A stretch of 64,000 nt of DNA from the NCBI RefSeq assembly GCF_010093535.1, contig NW_022985194.1, positions 377,638 through 441,637 on the forward strand. Reading direction: 5' to 3'. The notes beneath the pieces were generated by a model. That model had not been told where the DNA came from. It worked only from the letters and a program-made list of their open reading frames with translations, and did not search any database. A program made the translations under genes and the position numbers. This document shows positions 29,870 through 40,935 of the stretch, piece after piece (the stretch's first letter is position 1; the number at the start of each line of letters is the position of its first letter). This DNA is from Lindgomyces ingoldianus (lineage: Eukaryota > Ascomycota > Dothideomycetes > Pleosporales > Lindgomycetaceae).

Positions 29870-31848
29870 ATGGCACTCATATCTCTTGCAAGCCCGATAT
29901 TTGCATTGACCGTTGTTTCTCTTGTTTACTTTATCTGGCTCGCGTTCTATCGCCTCTGCTTCTCGCCCTTGGCACGATTTCCTGGGCCCAAACTTGCTGC
30001 CGCTACGCGATGGTATGAGTTCTATTTTGACTGGTGGCTTGGGGGGAAATTTGTCTTTGAGGTCGAAAGATTGCACAATGAGTTTGGTATGTTGCACTAA
30101 AAAGGTTTTGCAAGCGCCCGATAGAAGCTCATGCGGAAACGCACAAGGCCCCATAGTTCGGATCAACCCTGACGAGCTGTCCATAAACGATCCAGACTTC
30201 TACAACGAGATATATGTTACCGAGTATCGACGTCGTACTGAGCATTATGATGTCTTTGCCAAGGGCATCGACTTTGATGGTCAGATACACCCTAGCATCC
30301 CTTGGTAACTATTAACACCTTCAGGGTCATTCTTGCTCACCAAAGACCATGATTTACATAGAAAAAGACGAAGGCCATTCGAGCCTTTCTTTTCCAAGAA
30401 AGGTATCTCGTCTTTTCAGCTCATTCTGGCTGAGATTGCTTTGAAGTTAGAGTCTCGCCTTTGTGCCCTCGAAGGCACAGGACAGATCATTCGTCTTGAC
30501 CACGCTTTCTCCTGTTACTCTGGAGACATAATGAGCAGGATATGTTTGGGGAAGGATGATTCCCGACCAAATTTTCTGAGCGACCCAGACTTTTCACCGG
30601 GGTGGTATTTCTCCCACTCGCGGCTTTAACGATCATATTCAGATAATATCATCAGGTACAATGTTGTTCACAAGATGGTGGTTCAAACCCCGTTGTTCAC
30701 AGCGTTCCCATGGCTCATTCGGTAGGGTATCAGCCTTCATAACAGCTCAGTATCTGAATCGCGATAGCATCGTCAGCACTGTGCCTCAGAATTTGCTCCT
30801 ATGGGCATTTCCCCAAGGTCAGGTGTTCAATACGTTTACTCAAGTAAGAAATTCCATCACAACAATCTGTCTCGGCAACTGAACAACAATTTCAGGAAGC
30901 AAGACAACACATCAGGAAGATTCTTTCTGAAGTCTCGGATAAGAGAACAAAAGCCTCCGTGTTCCACACAATTCTCACTAGCGATATGCCCGAATCAGAG
31001 AAAACCGAGGATCGTCTTACAAAGGAAGCACAATCAATGCTCGCGGCGGGGACTGTTACCACGGCGCGCACTATTGTCGTGGCGACATATTATATCCTTT
31101 CACAACCCAACCTCCGGTCGCGCCTAGCAGCAGAGTTGAGTCAAACAATGTCTTGTTGGCCTCGTCATTCACCAACATGGTCCGAGCTAGAGAAACTACC
31201 ATTACTGCAAGCCATCATCAAGGAAACGCTAAGGTAAAGTCAATCACGATCGGACGTCTCAAAGAGCTCAGAGGTGTTCTCTTCGCTCACATGGCCGCAC
31301 AGAATCAGCTACGGAGTTATGCATCGATTACCCCGAATCTCACCTCACGAGCCCATTTTCTATAAAAACTATTTCATCCCAGCAGGCGTATGTCGTTCAC
31401 CTACAGGCGTTCTTCTTGGGCTACAATGCTGAAAACTGATAGATACCCGTTGGAATGTCTGCATACCTGATGCACAGCAACCCAGACATTTATCCTTCAC
31501 CGCACAGCTTTGTCCCCGATCGCTGGATTGGCGACATCGATCCAGCCATGAATCGCAGCTGGGTTCCCTTTTGCAGAGGTTCGCGAAATTGCATTGGAAT
31601 GAAGTAAGGCTCTCAAAGTCTTTCGGCGTGCGCGTTAGCACCATTTGTTGAACTCACTGACGTTTAAATCTCCTACGAGCAGCTTAGCAATGGCGGAGAT
31701 GAGTCTCATTTTGGCGGTATTATTCCGGCCCAACAGTCCCAAGCTGGAGCTCTTTGAGACCGATGAGAGTGACGTGACGCTCGTGCATGACTTTTTGATA
31801 CCGCTTCCAAGGCTAGATACGAAGGGTGTTCGAGCGACTGTGGGCTGA
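29870..31848 (+). CDS. Cytochrome P450 monooxygenase (terpene-cluster type)
   Basis: Nine exons (29870-30086, 30148-30279, 30325-30601, 30656-30721, 30777-30843, 30896-31233, 31303-31387, 31443-31603, 31683-31848) close to 502 residues. One N-terminal membrane helix is followed by the RFPGPKLAAATRWYEFY hinge, with the YEFYFDWW stretch common in fungal terpene-oxidising P450s. The I-helix is AAGTVTTARTI, the K-helix is KETLR, the PERF-like motif is FVPDRW, and the heme loop is FCRGSRNCIG with the Cys ligand. It would sit in the ER membrane and hydroxylate or epoxidise a hydrophobic substrate using a P450 reductase. Divergent from the terpene cyclase, it is the most likely tailoring enzyme for its product. 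Two introns have weak ends (GTCAGA donor, AAG acceptor). Confidence 0.87.
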
Positions 31849-32648
31849 CTCGCGAGCTTTGCGGGTTCACGATCTAGGGGTTGGTCATGCCGGGTTCTGA
31901 GAATTGGGCCAGTGATCCACTACCTACCTTTCCTTAGCCTGTCAAGAACTATTGTGGGTAGTCTCAGCGCTGTTGTCAGAATACGCTTTTTCAAGCCCCC
32001 AACCGCCTCTGCGCCGACCATTGATGTCGCATTCCTAATACAGAAACCTTCTTTCCATAAGCCACAACGGCTACTTCACTACTGTGGCACCTACTACATT
32101 TACTATGGCACCGACTGCCTTTACTATGGCTCCTACTGCCTTTACTGCAACACATGTAAATAAATACTCTGCAGCAGAGCATGAGACTAGAACACAACAC
32201 AACACACAATACACTTCACTTATTAGCTCTTCACATAGCCGCATGACTACGCAACCTCTATTTGCAACAATTGATGATAAGTCAATTAGAATTACTCCAG
32301 TGCTTAGTCTACACCAAATCTCTAACTCTTGGAATGTACTTCTCGTTAACGGAATATCATAGCAGCATTGCCAAAGACATCAATTCGGTCAAACGACACG
32401 ATCGAAACCGGTATCTACTATTCTCCCGGGCACATTCCATCTCTGCGGTATGATTCGGAAGAATGGCTTTAAGCCCAAATTCTGGCATCCAATAGACAAC
32501 ACAAGGGGAGAAAGCCTGGTATACGATGCGATAGCTTCCGCCCGTTGAAGACCCAGCATCTCTGGGTATTATACCATGCCCTCGCCTTGAGAACATCGAC
32601 AGCAGTGACAAAAATAGGGAAAGTTCAAATAGATTACAACCCTTAGCC
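31849..32648. other. Intergenic, with a 21-bp tandem repeat
   Basis: Three 21-bp units occur at 32081-32143 (for example ACTATGGCACCGACTGCCTTT). Open frames over it are low-complexity heptapeptide repeats and not convincing genes. The 3' ends of the P450 and metallo-beta-lactamase genes converge here. Confidence 0.55.
32081..32143 (+). repeat. Tandem repeat, 3 x 21 bp
   Basis: The units at 32081-32101, 32102-32122 and 32123-32143 differ by a few bases each. The period is a multiple of three, so all three read a TMAPTAF-like heptapeptide, but no supported gene contains it. Confidence 0.7.
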
Positions 32649-33572
32649 TTAAGTCTCGATGCCCCAAGTCCACGCCTCCTCAGGTACTTTCAACGGAACA
32701 TGAAAAAACCTATGTCCATGCTCACTCGCACTCGGAAGTTGTCCCGCACGTATATTGAACTGTAGTGCTTGATGAAGAAGTCTTGGCTCACCCAGTGTTG
32801 CATCCCGCTGTGTCCTCCACTGAACGAATTCGTCCAAAGTCACTCCATCATGAACGTGCTTGTTCTTCTCCCGCTGTTCCGCCACAGTCGCAAAAGCGCG
32901 AGGTTCCGTTCGTCCATCTTGATTCGGTGGATAATCATGGCCCGAGTACAGGCGGCAGTCCGGTGGGAGGGTCAGCAATCTCATCATGGATTTGAACAAA
33001 GCTGTTGCATCTCCACCAGGGAAGTCGCATCGGGCCGAACCGACGTCGGGCAGGAAGAGAGAGTCGCCTGTGAAGACATTGGAGCCGATCACGTATCCAA
33101 CGTGGTCAGGGGTATGGCCGGGCAGATGTAGAACCTCGATTTCCAGCTTTCCAAGGGGTAGATGCTCCCCGTCCTCGAGCAACTTGTCGAAAATGCTGAC
33201 ATATTCGGCCTCATTGATGTGGTATTTGGTTGCGAAGGTACGTTGAACCTGCTCAATACGCTTACCAATACAAATCTGAGGCTTCGGGTTTCCTCCGCGG
33301 AGAAGTGTTTGTTGGATGTATTTCGAAGCCGTGAGGTGGTCTGCATGAGCATGGGTCTCGAGGATGTAGACGATCCTGTAGTCGTTTCTCTTGGCTAAAT
33401 CGATGAGATTATCGGCTGAAGTCGTGGTAATGGTGCTTGTGGAGATATTGAAGTCGAGAACGCTGTCAATGATAGCGGCGTCCTTGGTTGCAGGATCGGC
33501 AATGATGTATTGCCAGGTGCTAGTGTTTGGCTCGAAGATGGGGTGAACCTCGGGCTGTGTAGGGTCCTTCAT
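32649..33572 (-). CDS. Metallo-beta-lactamase-fold persulfide dioxygenase-like protein
   Basis: A single exon of 307 residues from ATG 33572. The iron/zinc ligands are clear: THAHADH (His74, His76, Asp78, His79), LPGHTPDH (His153), FTGDSLFLPD (Asp170) and YSGHDYPP (His212). The DVGSARCDFPGG stretch after Asp170 is typical of the ETHE1/Blh branch, which oxidises glutathione persulfide to sulfite with O2. The start keeps the family's IFEPNTSTWQY entry strand. No mitochondrial presequence is obvious. Its 5' neighbour, transcribed the other way, is a YeeE/YedE transporter, the same partner as in bacterial Blh operons, which supports a sulfide or persulfide detoxification role. A glyoxalase II-like role is the main alternative. 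Confidence 0.85.
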   Translation of the reverse strand: MKDPTQPEVHPIFEPNTSTWQYIIADPATKDAAIIDSVLDFNISTSTITTTSADNLIDLAKRNDYRIVYILETHAHADHLTASKYIQQTLLRGGNPKPQICIGKRIEQVQRTFATKYHINEAEYVSIFDKLLEDGEHLPLGKLEIEVLHLPGHTPDHVGYVIGSNVFTGDSLFLPDVGSARCDFPGGDATALFKSMMRLLTLPPDCRLYSGHDYPPNQDGRTEPRAFATVAEQREKNKHVHDGVTLDEFVQWRTQRDATLGEPRLLHQALQFNIRAGQLPSASEHGHRFFHVPLKVPEEAWTWGIET

Positions 33573-34098
33573 GATGAACCTGAAATATGAGACGTAGCAA
33601 ACGCGTTAAAATCGATTTCGTGAGAAAATGCAATGATGGTCACTTTTCAGATGTTGGGTGGCCCTTGAGGGTAATCCCGAGTCCATATATGCTTCACATT
33701 CCATCACCACGACCATCTAGCCCAGTCATGATGATAAAACCACGCGAATAATCCCGGGGAGGTTGGCGAGAGCTTTGCCCTGCGGGCCGACGGGGAATTG
33801 ATTCAGCTGTGTCAGGTGACCGCCGGGGAAGACTTTTGTGTTCGGCGACCAGAGCTCAGAAGGAAAGATGCCACGGACCACCATCCCCGAACCGCACTCC
33901 GCCCGTTGAGTTTCGGCCGTGATTCTCGCGTTCGAGAGGAGGCGAGAGGCGACCCGAATTTCAGATGACTGGCCGGCTCGTCGACATCCGGCCCTGTTTT
34001 CCTTTCAAGAGTTGGCTTGCCAACACTTTTAAACAGCCAGGCGAATTTTACTACCACCACTCCCGGATACGGTCAACTTCTCGCTGAACCACGCAGCT
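33573..34098. promoter_or_regulatory. Shared divergent promoter, persulfide dioxygenase-like / YeeE transporter
   Basis: 526 bp separate two start codons pointing apart. Co-regulation is likely from the layout alone. I searched by eye for the fungal sulfur regulator (CYS3/MetR) palindrome ATGRYRYCAT and found no exact copy. Confidence 0.5.
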
Positions 34099-35156
34099 AT
34101 GGATCTCACAGTGCATACATTCACGGGCATGACCTTTGGGGCAGCGCTCACAGCATCTGGAGTTTGGAATCCTTCTACAATTGTCGAGCAAATGCGGTTT
34201 CACGACTTCCACATGCTCAAAGTCTTCATGGCAGCAAGTAGTGCGAGCGCGTAAGTTAACCTCCATACTGCATTAGAGAGTGGTCCTAATTAGAGCTTTC
34301 CTGAAGACTCATGATGCATCTCCTATCTCTGTCAGGTCGCGTACCAAACAAACCAAGGCCAGAATCAAGACTCCTTACTGGTATACCGTACGACGGAAAT
34401 ATCATCGGAGGAGCAATGGTCGGCTTCGGCATGACACTCACGGGAGCTTGTCCCGGTACCGTCCTCGTCCAAATCGTTACAGGAACATATCCGGGACTAT
34501 ACTCTTTCATCGGGGGACTAGCTGGTGGCATTCTTTACATTCCACTCCAATCTTATCTAAGAAGACCATGCGCGAAGTCTGGAGACGAGAATCTCCTGCT
34601 CTATACGAAATACCATCTCAGTCCTAGCTTGTCGGTGCTAGCCTACGAGTCAATGTGCATTGGGGTAATCGGACTCGCCACGAAGCTTGCACCTGCACAG
34701 GGAGACAGTCTCTTTCTTCCACCGGTCGTCGGGGGGTTGTTCATCGGCGCAGCCCAACTGGTCTCACTAGCCTTGCGTAGAGCTCCTGTGGGGATCTCGA
34801 CCGCATACGAAGACATCGGAGCCAAAGTTTGCGGTTTTTTCAAGGAGGAGGAATCGAAGCAGGGAGGGCAGTTTCCTACCCAAGCAATGGCTTTCGCAGC
34901 TGGTGTGATGATAGGAGCTTCTACTCTTGTTCGACTCGTACCAAAGATTGTCTTGGCAAATGCGGGATTGGACCTTGGGATATCTCCCATGAGAGCTGTT
35001 CTTGGGGGAGTTGTTATGGTGCTAGGGGCAAGGTTAGCTGGTGGTTGCACTTCGGGTCATGGGATCAGCGGGATGAGTATGCTCGCTACGTCGAGTGTGG
35101 TGACGGTAGCAAGTATGTTTGGAGGGGGGATGGCGCTTGCACAAGTCATGTCGTGA
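34099..35156 (+). CDS. YeeE/YedE (TsuA-type) thiosulfate/sulfur-compound transporter
   Basis: Two exons (34099-34250, 34307-35156; intron with a CTAAT branch site) give 333 residues, almost all in hydrophobic segments. The two half-repeats carry the family signatures GFGMTLTGACPG (Cys99) and LAGGCTSGHGISG (Cys about 298). These conserved cysteines line the path for thiosulfate-like ions in this family. The acceptor is CTGAAG; the more obvious CAG 29 bases later breaks the frame. The gene is divergent from a persulfide dioxygenase-like gene and followed by a SulP permease, so it probably imports or exports a reduced sulfur species. The family is common in bacteria and patchy in fungi. Direction of transport is not known from sequence. 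Confidence 0.88.
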
Positions 35157-35949
35157 CAAGAGAAGTGATAACAGTTGGGACTCAATAGAAAGATGAGATG
35201 GAACGGGGCATTTGCTAAAATGTACTTGATTCTGTAAATGGACTGAGGATGGGTTGCGTCATACCCTGACCCACATGGGCTGCGCACGTGTCCGTCGCAT
35301 TCACCCTTCAAATAGAGTAAACGGGTCAGCCTATACCATTTCCCATTATGTAAGCATCCCAAGCAGTTGCGCAAATACTCGGTGGGAGCCCTGAGGTAGT
35401 CCAGAACTCCGTCTTATTCTCCAAGACATTCATGTCGTGATCGTATGAGCGCGAAGGCCGCACGACTTCTCCGAAACTTTGGCCCACCTGAAAAACCTCG
35501 GCGAGGAACCATCACCTGATGGCTTGGGGAGAGGTTGCCCTCCGGCGAGGTTGCACTTCCAGAAATTCCCCGATTGGTCCGCTGCACAAGCGAGTCTCGA
35601 CTTCTATCGCCGAACTTCCTTCGCCATCCACTTCTCAACCCCCAACCCCGGTGTTCACAGAGAATTCGCCCGATTTGTAATGCTTGATGACTTTTTGGCT
35701 GTCTACTGATGACGCGGCATGGAGACTGCAGAGCGATAGGCACCACATGAAGGGTTCATGGGCTTCTAGCTATGCAAGTTGTGTTTCTACGTGCAAAGTC
35801 ACTTGAGTTGGGTATCTCCAACTCCACAGAATCATTCACCGCCTGCGAGGCTTCTTCCCATCACGAGTCGCCGAAGCGGGCAACTGGTGACTAAGTACCA
35901 GTAGCTCGTGGCTCCATTCTCAAGAACATATACACCATGGCGCCACCAC
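35157..35949. other. Intergenic, SulP promoter side
   Basis: No gene was recognised; short frames at 35.4-35.75 kb on both strands lack any domain. ATGGCGCCAC at 35937-35946 matches 9 of 10 positions of the CYS3/MetR consensus ATGRYRYCAT, but it sits only a few bases before the start codon, so it may be chance. Confidence 0.4.
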
Positions 35950-38588
35950 ATGGCCGACATGCCTGCGGCCGAAGAAGCACAACCTCTCCTGGACTCAAGT
36001 TCGGCGCCAATTATGCCTTCGGTATCTCTTAAGGGCAAACTAGCAAACAAATTATTTCATACCGACGCACAACAACGCCCCGAAAGCGAACAAAAAGCCC
36101 TCAAGGAGCTCGCCAAGGACGCGGTAGTTACGCCGTACGTCGAGGAAGAGCCGTCTGTAAGAGAATGGATATGGAGTCTCAAACCCACAAGGGAAGGCTC
36201 GGTCAAGTATTTTAACAGCTTGTTTCCGTTCATTTCGTGGATGCCTCGGTATAACCTACACTGGATGCTCGGGGATGCCATTGCGGGTCTCACAGTTGGC
36301 TTCGTCGTTGTCCCGCAGGCAATGGCGTATGCCCTTCTAGCCAACCTTAGTCCCGAGTATGGCCTGTACACGTCGTTTGTGGGTGCAGCTTTGTATTGGC
36401 TGTTTGGCACATCGAAAGATATTGTAATAGGGGTTAGTGTTACTCCCACCTATAAGTTAGCCCAGCTGATTCTTTCTAGACTACTGCCGTCGGATCCCTT
36501 CTTGTCGGCGGAGTCATCAACACAGTAGAACGGGAAAAGCCTGGCGTCTACACCCGGGAAGAAGTTGCCAAAGGGCTCTCATTTCTATCCGGCCTCATCC
36601 TCATCTTCCTGGGCCTCTTCCGCCTGGGCTGGCTGATCGAATTGATTCCCTACGTTCCCATATCCGCTTTCGTAACATCAGCCAGCTTCACCATCATTGG
36701 CACTCAACTCCCAGTTGCCCTCGGTATTACGGGAATCAAGACAAGGGAAGCTCCATACAGGGTGTACATCAACGTCTTGAGAAACCTCGGGAAGACTAAA
36801 CTTGACGCCACAATCGGACTCACATCGATTGTCCTCCTATTCATCCTGAGGGACGTCTTCGCGAAGCTAGAAGTACGGCGGCCAGCGAAGAAGAGACTAT
36901 GGGCCATGTTAAGCTCGCTTCGGTTGACCTTTGCAATTCTCCTATACACCTTCATCAGTTGGCTCGTCCACCGGAAACTACCGAAAGGTCAACACAAATT
37001 CCGACTTGTAGGCCATATTGAATCCGGATTTAAACACGCTGGTGTGCCTAGAATGTCCCCCGAACTCTTCGGCCTAGTTGCCCCCGAACTCCCTGCCATC
37101 ATTATCATCTTGATTATCGAGCACATCGCAATTGCGAAATCATTCGGTAGAATCTATGGCTACACGGTGATTCCGTCCCAAGAAACCCTCGCACAGGGTG
37201 TGTCCAACACACTCGGGACCTTTATCGGAGGGTACGCCTGCACCGGGTCGTTTGGCGCCTCTGCCGTCTTGACCAAAGCGGGCGTCCGGACGCCACTGGC
37301 TGGACTCTTCAGCGCCATGATTCTAGTGCTGGCATTATACGCGCTCACGGCTGTCTTCTACTACATCCCCATGGCGGCTCTCGCAGGCCTAATCATCCAC
37401 GCAGTCGCGAATCTGATGACTCCACCAAGCGCGCTGTATAAGTACTGGAAACTTGCTCCCCTTGAGCTTCTGATTTGGATCGTTGGAGTGGCAGTCGCGT
37501 TGTTCGTGTCCCTCGAGACGTCAATCTACGCCACGATTGCACTATCGTTTGGTTTATTACTCATCCGCACCGCTCGCTCCCAGGGCAGTTTCCTCGGAAG
37601 AGTGCAAATCCACCGCGTGGTGGCTACACATACCCAGAGACACACCCATCTCCGAGCTACCGACAACGACGAAGCCGAAACCACCTCCTACAGCTCCAGC
37701 ACGCACATTGACGGCGCCGAACACCCTCCCGCCCGAGATGCCTACCTCCCCCTCTCCAAATCTCGGTCCCCAAACCCACGAATCCCAGTCCCAGCCCCCT
37801 ACCCAGGAGTCTTCATATACCGCTTTAATGAATCCTTCAACTACGTCAACAAAGCCCAACACCTTGACCACCTTCTCTCTTACATAGTCTCCCACACCCG
37901 GCGCACCAAATCCGGCGACGGCATCCCAATCAAAGACCGTCTCTGGTCCGAGCCCCTCGCAACACCAGGCCGCTCACCCTCTTCCGATCCATCAAAGCCG
38001 CTCCTCCGTGCCGTAATCCTGGACTGCGGCACCATCAACCACCTCGATATAACCTCGATCCAAGGCCTGATCGATACGCGAAACACGTTAGACCGATATG
38101 CGGCTCCAGAAATCGTAGAATGGCATTTCGCGGGTCTAGCGAACCGATGGGCGAGGCGCGCACTGTCGGTCGCTGGGTTCGGAGTCCCGGTTCTACGTGG
38201 TGATGATAGAACCGGGAATTGGTGTCCGGCGTATAGTGTTGCGAGTTCGTTGGCGGGGGCGACGGCGGAGGATAAGAGGAAGGGGAGGGAGATGAAGAGG
38301 GAGGTTGAGGGGGGCGATGAGGAGAGAGTGGTTGTGGAGATGGATGACATGACGGGTAGGAAGGGTGGGTGGGGTAAAGAGGGTGGGAGAGAAGGAGGGG
38401 TGGGCAAGAGAGAGGTTGATGGGGAGAAGCGGTTGGAACCGATATATGGAGTCGATCGTCCATTTTTCCATGTCGATCTTGTGGATGCGGTGGATATGGC
38501 TGTGAGGGATGCGAGGCGAAGAGATGAGATGATGGGTGTACACTCGGACACGAATGTCCATGAGCATGAGAATGGGAGTGTGAGTTAA
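35950..38588 (+). CDS. SulP-family sulfate permease with C-terminal STAS domain
   Basis: Two exons (35950-36432, 36480-38588; intron GTTAGT...CTAG with CTGAT branch) give 863 residues. After a cytosolic N-terminus of about 110 residues come about ten to twelve membrane segments. They include the SulP entry signature PRYNLHWMLGDAIAGLTVG and the VVPQAMAYALLANLSPEYGL pore motif. The STAS domain (about residues 590-850) shows LLRAVILDCGTINHLDITSI. It is interrupted by a highly charged Lys/Glu/Gly insert of about 70 residues before GVDRPFFHVDLVDAVD. It moves sulfate by proton symport at the plasma membrane. ATG 35950 is used because the frame upstream has no ATG. Its place beside two sulfur genes fits a shared sulfur role. 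Confidence 0.9.
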
Positions 38589-38738
38589 CACAAAGAGGCT
38601 TCAAATCCCAGCCTCTTAGGCCGCGAAATCTCCCTCTTTTCTACTGTCCATTTTTCAAGTCTATACCGGATCATAACATAACATCACATCTAAATCCCTC
38701 ACTTCTACGCGACCGCGAAAACCCTCACAGGCGTAACT

Positions 38739-39330
38739 TCAAACTCTTGGGGCGGTGCACAAACGCATTATAATCACCTCACGTTCCCTAGAGAAATTAT
38801 AACTCTGTCTATCCGCATACTGATACCCCGCATAAGCAAAGCTCACTGTGATATTCGCCGGACCCACACCATTCCCTGGGTCGACTCTTGGTTCGGATTT
38901 CGCTGCTACGCCGTTATTCACGCCTTCAAGGATTCGGCATGTCTGTTGTTTGAGCGGTTAGTGAAGTGTTTATAAGGTTGGAAGATGACTATAGGAAGGG
39001 AGAGTTTTGGCCGCACAAATAAGAGTTCATGCACAGTAGATTAAGGGAAGGGTTACATACCTGATAAAACCCGGTTTTCCTGGCCACTGCAATACGCCTT
39101 CACACCCGCAATTTCCGTGCCATCGGAATGCACACTCGCGATCGTGACATTGAAATCGTGACTGCGGGTTTTTCGGCCACAACCCGCGGTCCATCCGCTG
39201 ACCTCCCAGGTCCAGTTACTCTAGATAGTAATTTAATAGGTCTAGGGGGGAGGAGACAGGGGAGGACAGGATAGTTGTGGAAAGAGCCAATAGCGCGGGG
39301 GGCGGGGGGGAGGGGGGGAGGGAGGAGTGC
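38739..39330 (-). CDS. Possible small secreted protein, gene model unresolved
   Basis: Two protein-like pieces are visible. The segment at about 39061-39220 reads WTWEVSGWTAGCGRK and then FNVTIASVHSDGTEIAGVKA, which has a secreted, Cys-containing look. The segment at 38739-38942 reads TCRILEGVNNG and later PANITVSFAYAGYQYAD up to a stop. A good intron (donor GTATGT 39060, CACTAACC branch, acceptor AG 38943) lies between them, but joining there gives the wrong phase. An alternative donor (GTGAAG) keeps frame. A Pro-rich hydrophobic start (MHSSLPPSPPPPP) at about 39329 could be a signal peptide. It may be a decayed gene. No family recognised. Confidence 0.4.
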
Positions 39331-39339
39331 ATTTTTTAT

Positions 39340-40315
39340 GGATTGGGTTATTTCGGTGGAAGTGAGAACAACCGGGCAAGAAAAGTGGGAGTGATGTTAC
39401 AGTTTGATTGTGGACTAGGTGTTGCAGAGTTGATGGTAGATGTAGGAGAGGTGATGTCAAATATGTCACCAGCGGCGGGACTGTATATATCCTCTCCACT
39501 CGCAGCATCTTTCTCCATCTGGATCAAATGCATATCATAGCGGTCATACCTTCGGAGCATGAATGGATATTAATATTCTATGCGTAGCGTTGCAGGGGGA
39601 CCCTTTGGTTAAGTTTAGTGAGGGCGCTAAAAGCTAGTATTTCGTCAAGGGCTTAGCATAGCTTAGCATAGCTAGCAGCCTTATTGGATGTAGATTTTGG
39701 AGGGCGCTAAAAATTAGCGCCTTAGCACGTGCCATAAGCTGCGCAGGCATACGTATATATACCCCCTCAGCTTCCTACTCTGATATAGCAATATTTTGCA
39801 AGGCACAAGAAAAGCTGAGTCTTGGCAAACTAATTCTCGGTTGCAAAGGGGTTGAAAACATCCCCCAAAAAACATCCACTTGCATTGCCGTCCCTCTCTA
39901 CAGATTACACCTAACGACTCATGCGCCAAGGTGTAAGATAGGTGCTTAGAAGCGACAGTATATGCTAGACCGCTTAGTTCGATGCCCTAGGGATTTTTCA
40001 TTGCTTTCTAAATGTCTTGCTGGCATGATTTGAACTCATCTGACGTTCAGCGCTAGTTTACTCCTCCTTCCCTTTTAATGTCATATGATCCGCATAAGAT
40101 AGGGAAAAGTAAAATTGGTTATCATTTCACCTCCTACGATAGATAGCGTCCATTGTATAAGAAACCCTGGTCTGTTCCTAATTCCCTCTCAAGTGTCTTC
40201 GCCATTGTAAATGCGACACTGAGAAAAAACGCCGCACAGTCAGACCCGTCATAATAACTCATACTACTCTTAAAGCATCCATGTAAGCTGTAACAAGGTC
40301 GGATTTCGTTGTTGC
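39340..40315. other. Intergenic with short inverted and tandem repeats
   Basis: GGCGCTAA-AAA-TTAGCGCC at 39703-39721 is a perfect palindrome. An earlier GGCGCTAAAA lies at 39623-39632, so 39621-39721 has inverted ends like a very short MITE remnant. GCTTAGCATA is repeated in tandem at 39651-39670. No gene was found. Confidence 0.5.
39703..39721. repeat. Perfect 8-bp inverted repeat with 3-nt spacer
   Basis: GGCGCTAA and TTAGCGCC flank AAA. The same GGCGCTAA occurs 80 bp upstream at 39623. The function is not known. Confidence 0.7.
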
Positions 40316-40935
40316 TTACATGACTGATAATGCCCTAATTACCTCCACAAGTGCTGAAGCGTCCTTACTAAGCAGAACTGCATCCTGTTTGAGCTCTAGA
40401 TACGAAAACAACTTCTTGTTAACCTGATTTTGAAAGACAGTCTCTCCGACGGCAAATCCTAACATCTGTCCGAAATTGCGGAAGAAAGAGTATAAAACAG
40501 CGGCAAATAAAAGACACATGTTGCTTGAGCTGGCTTGGATGGCGAAAATCATCACTCGATAGAGGATACCAAGACCAAGGCCTGAGACCATAGCAATAGT
40601 AATCCATTAGCTAGCTGGAGTAGATGCATCAAAGAGCACAAGAAAGCCGATACCATAGACGGCAAGAAACCATCCTAGCCAAATGGCCCACTGCCATCGG
40701 CCAGTTTTCTCAATGATGAGGTCAACAGCAGCTGGGCGGGTCTGGTTGTAAACGCGCATAGGAAGAGAGCGACCCCTGACATCTTTGGAGAAAGGCTCTT
40801 AGCTGCTTCAAAGTACAATGGCTATGTTCGAATTAGCAGCATAATTAGGAAATAGGTTCTGCAGGGTGAGCTATTACCATGTAATATAGTGCCGACCACA
40901 AGAACATCCCGTGAACAACGATCCCAAAGTAGGCG
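40316..40935 (-). pseudogene. MFS transporter remnant (C-terminal half), nonsense-mutated and truncated
   Basis: Minus-strand reading from about 40935 to the stop at 40316 gives LFAYFGIVVHGMFLWSALYYM, a probable intron, then PLYFEAAKSLSP, GRWQWAIWLGW, GLGLGILYRVMIFAIQASSS and FFRNFGQMLGFAVG. This is the C-terminal half of a fungal drug/toxin-type MFS exporter. A TAA replaces a CAA codon near 40608. There is no N-terminal half: the sequence changes to a TPR fragment in the opposite direction at about 40940. The Gln-to-stop change is a RIP-like transition. Non-functional. Confidence 0.75.

Noticed and set aside
32084..32362. Open frame with TMAPTAF heptapeptide repeats
   Set aside because: It has no ATG at its start, and the repeat is a 3 x 21-bp DNA tandem; no domain beyond it.
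34280..34627. Alternative plus-strand frame overlapping the YeeE gene
   Set aside because: It overlaps membrane segments of a well-supported transporter in another frame and has no motif of its own.
37880..38604. Pro/Ser-rich minus-strand frames opposite the SulP C-terminus
   Set aside because: They are composition shadows of the purine-rich STAS insert; the SulP frame is the one with a recognised domain.
40020..40075. Minus-strand GAGTTCAAATC (B-box-like) suggesting a tRNA
   Set aside because: A T-arm-like hairpin is present, but no acceptor, D or anticodon arm could be built around it; at most a tRNA-derived remnant.
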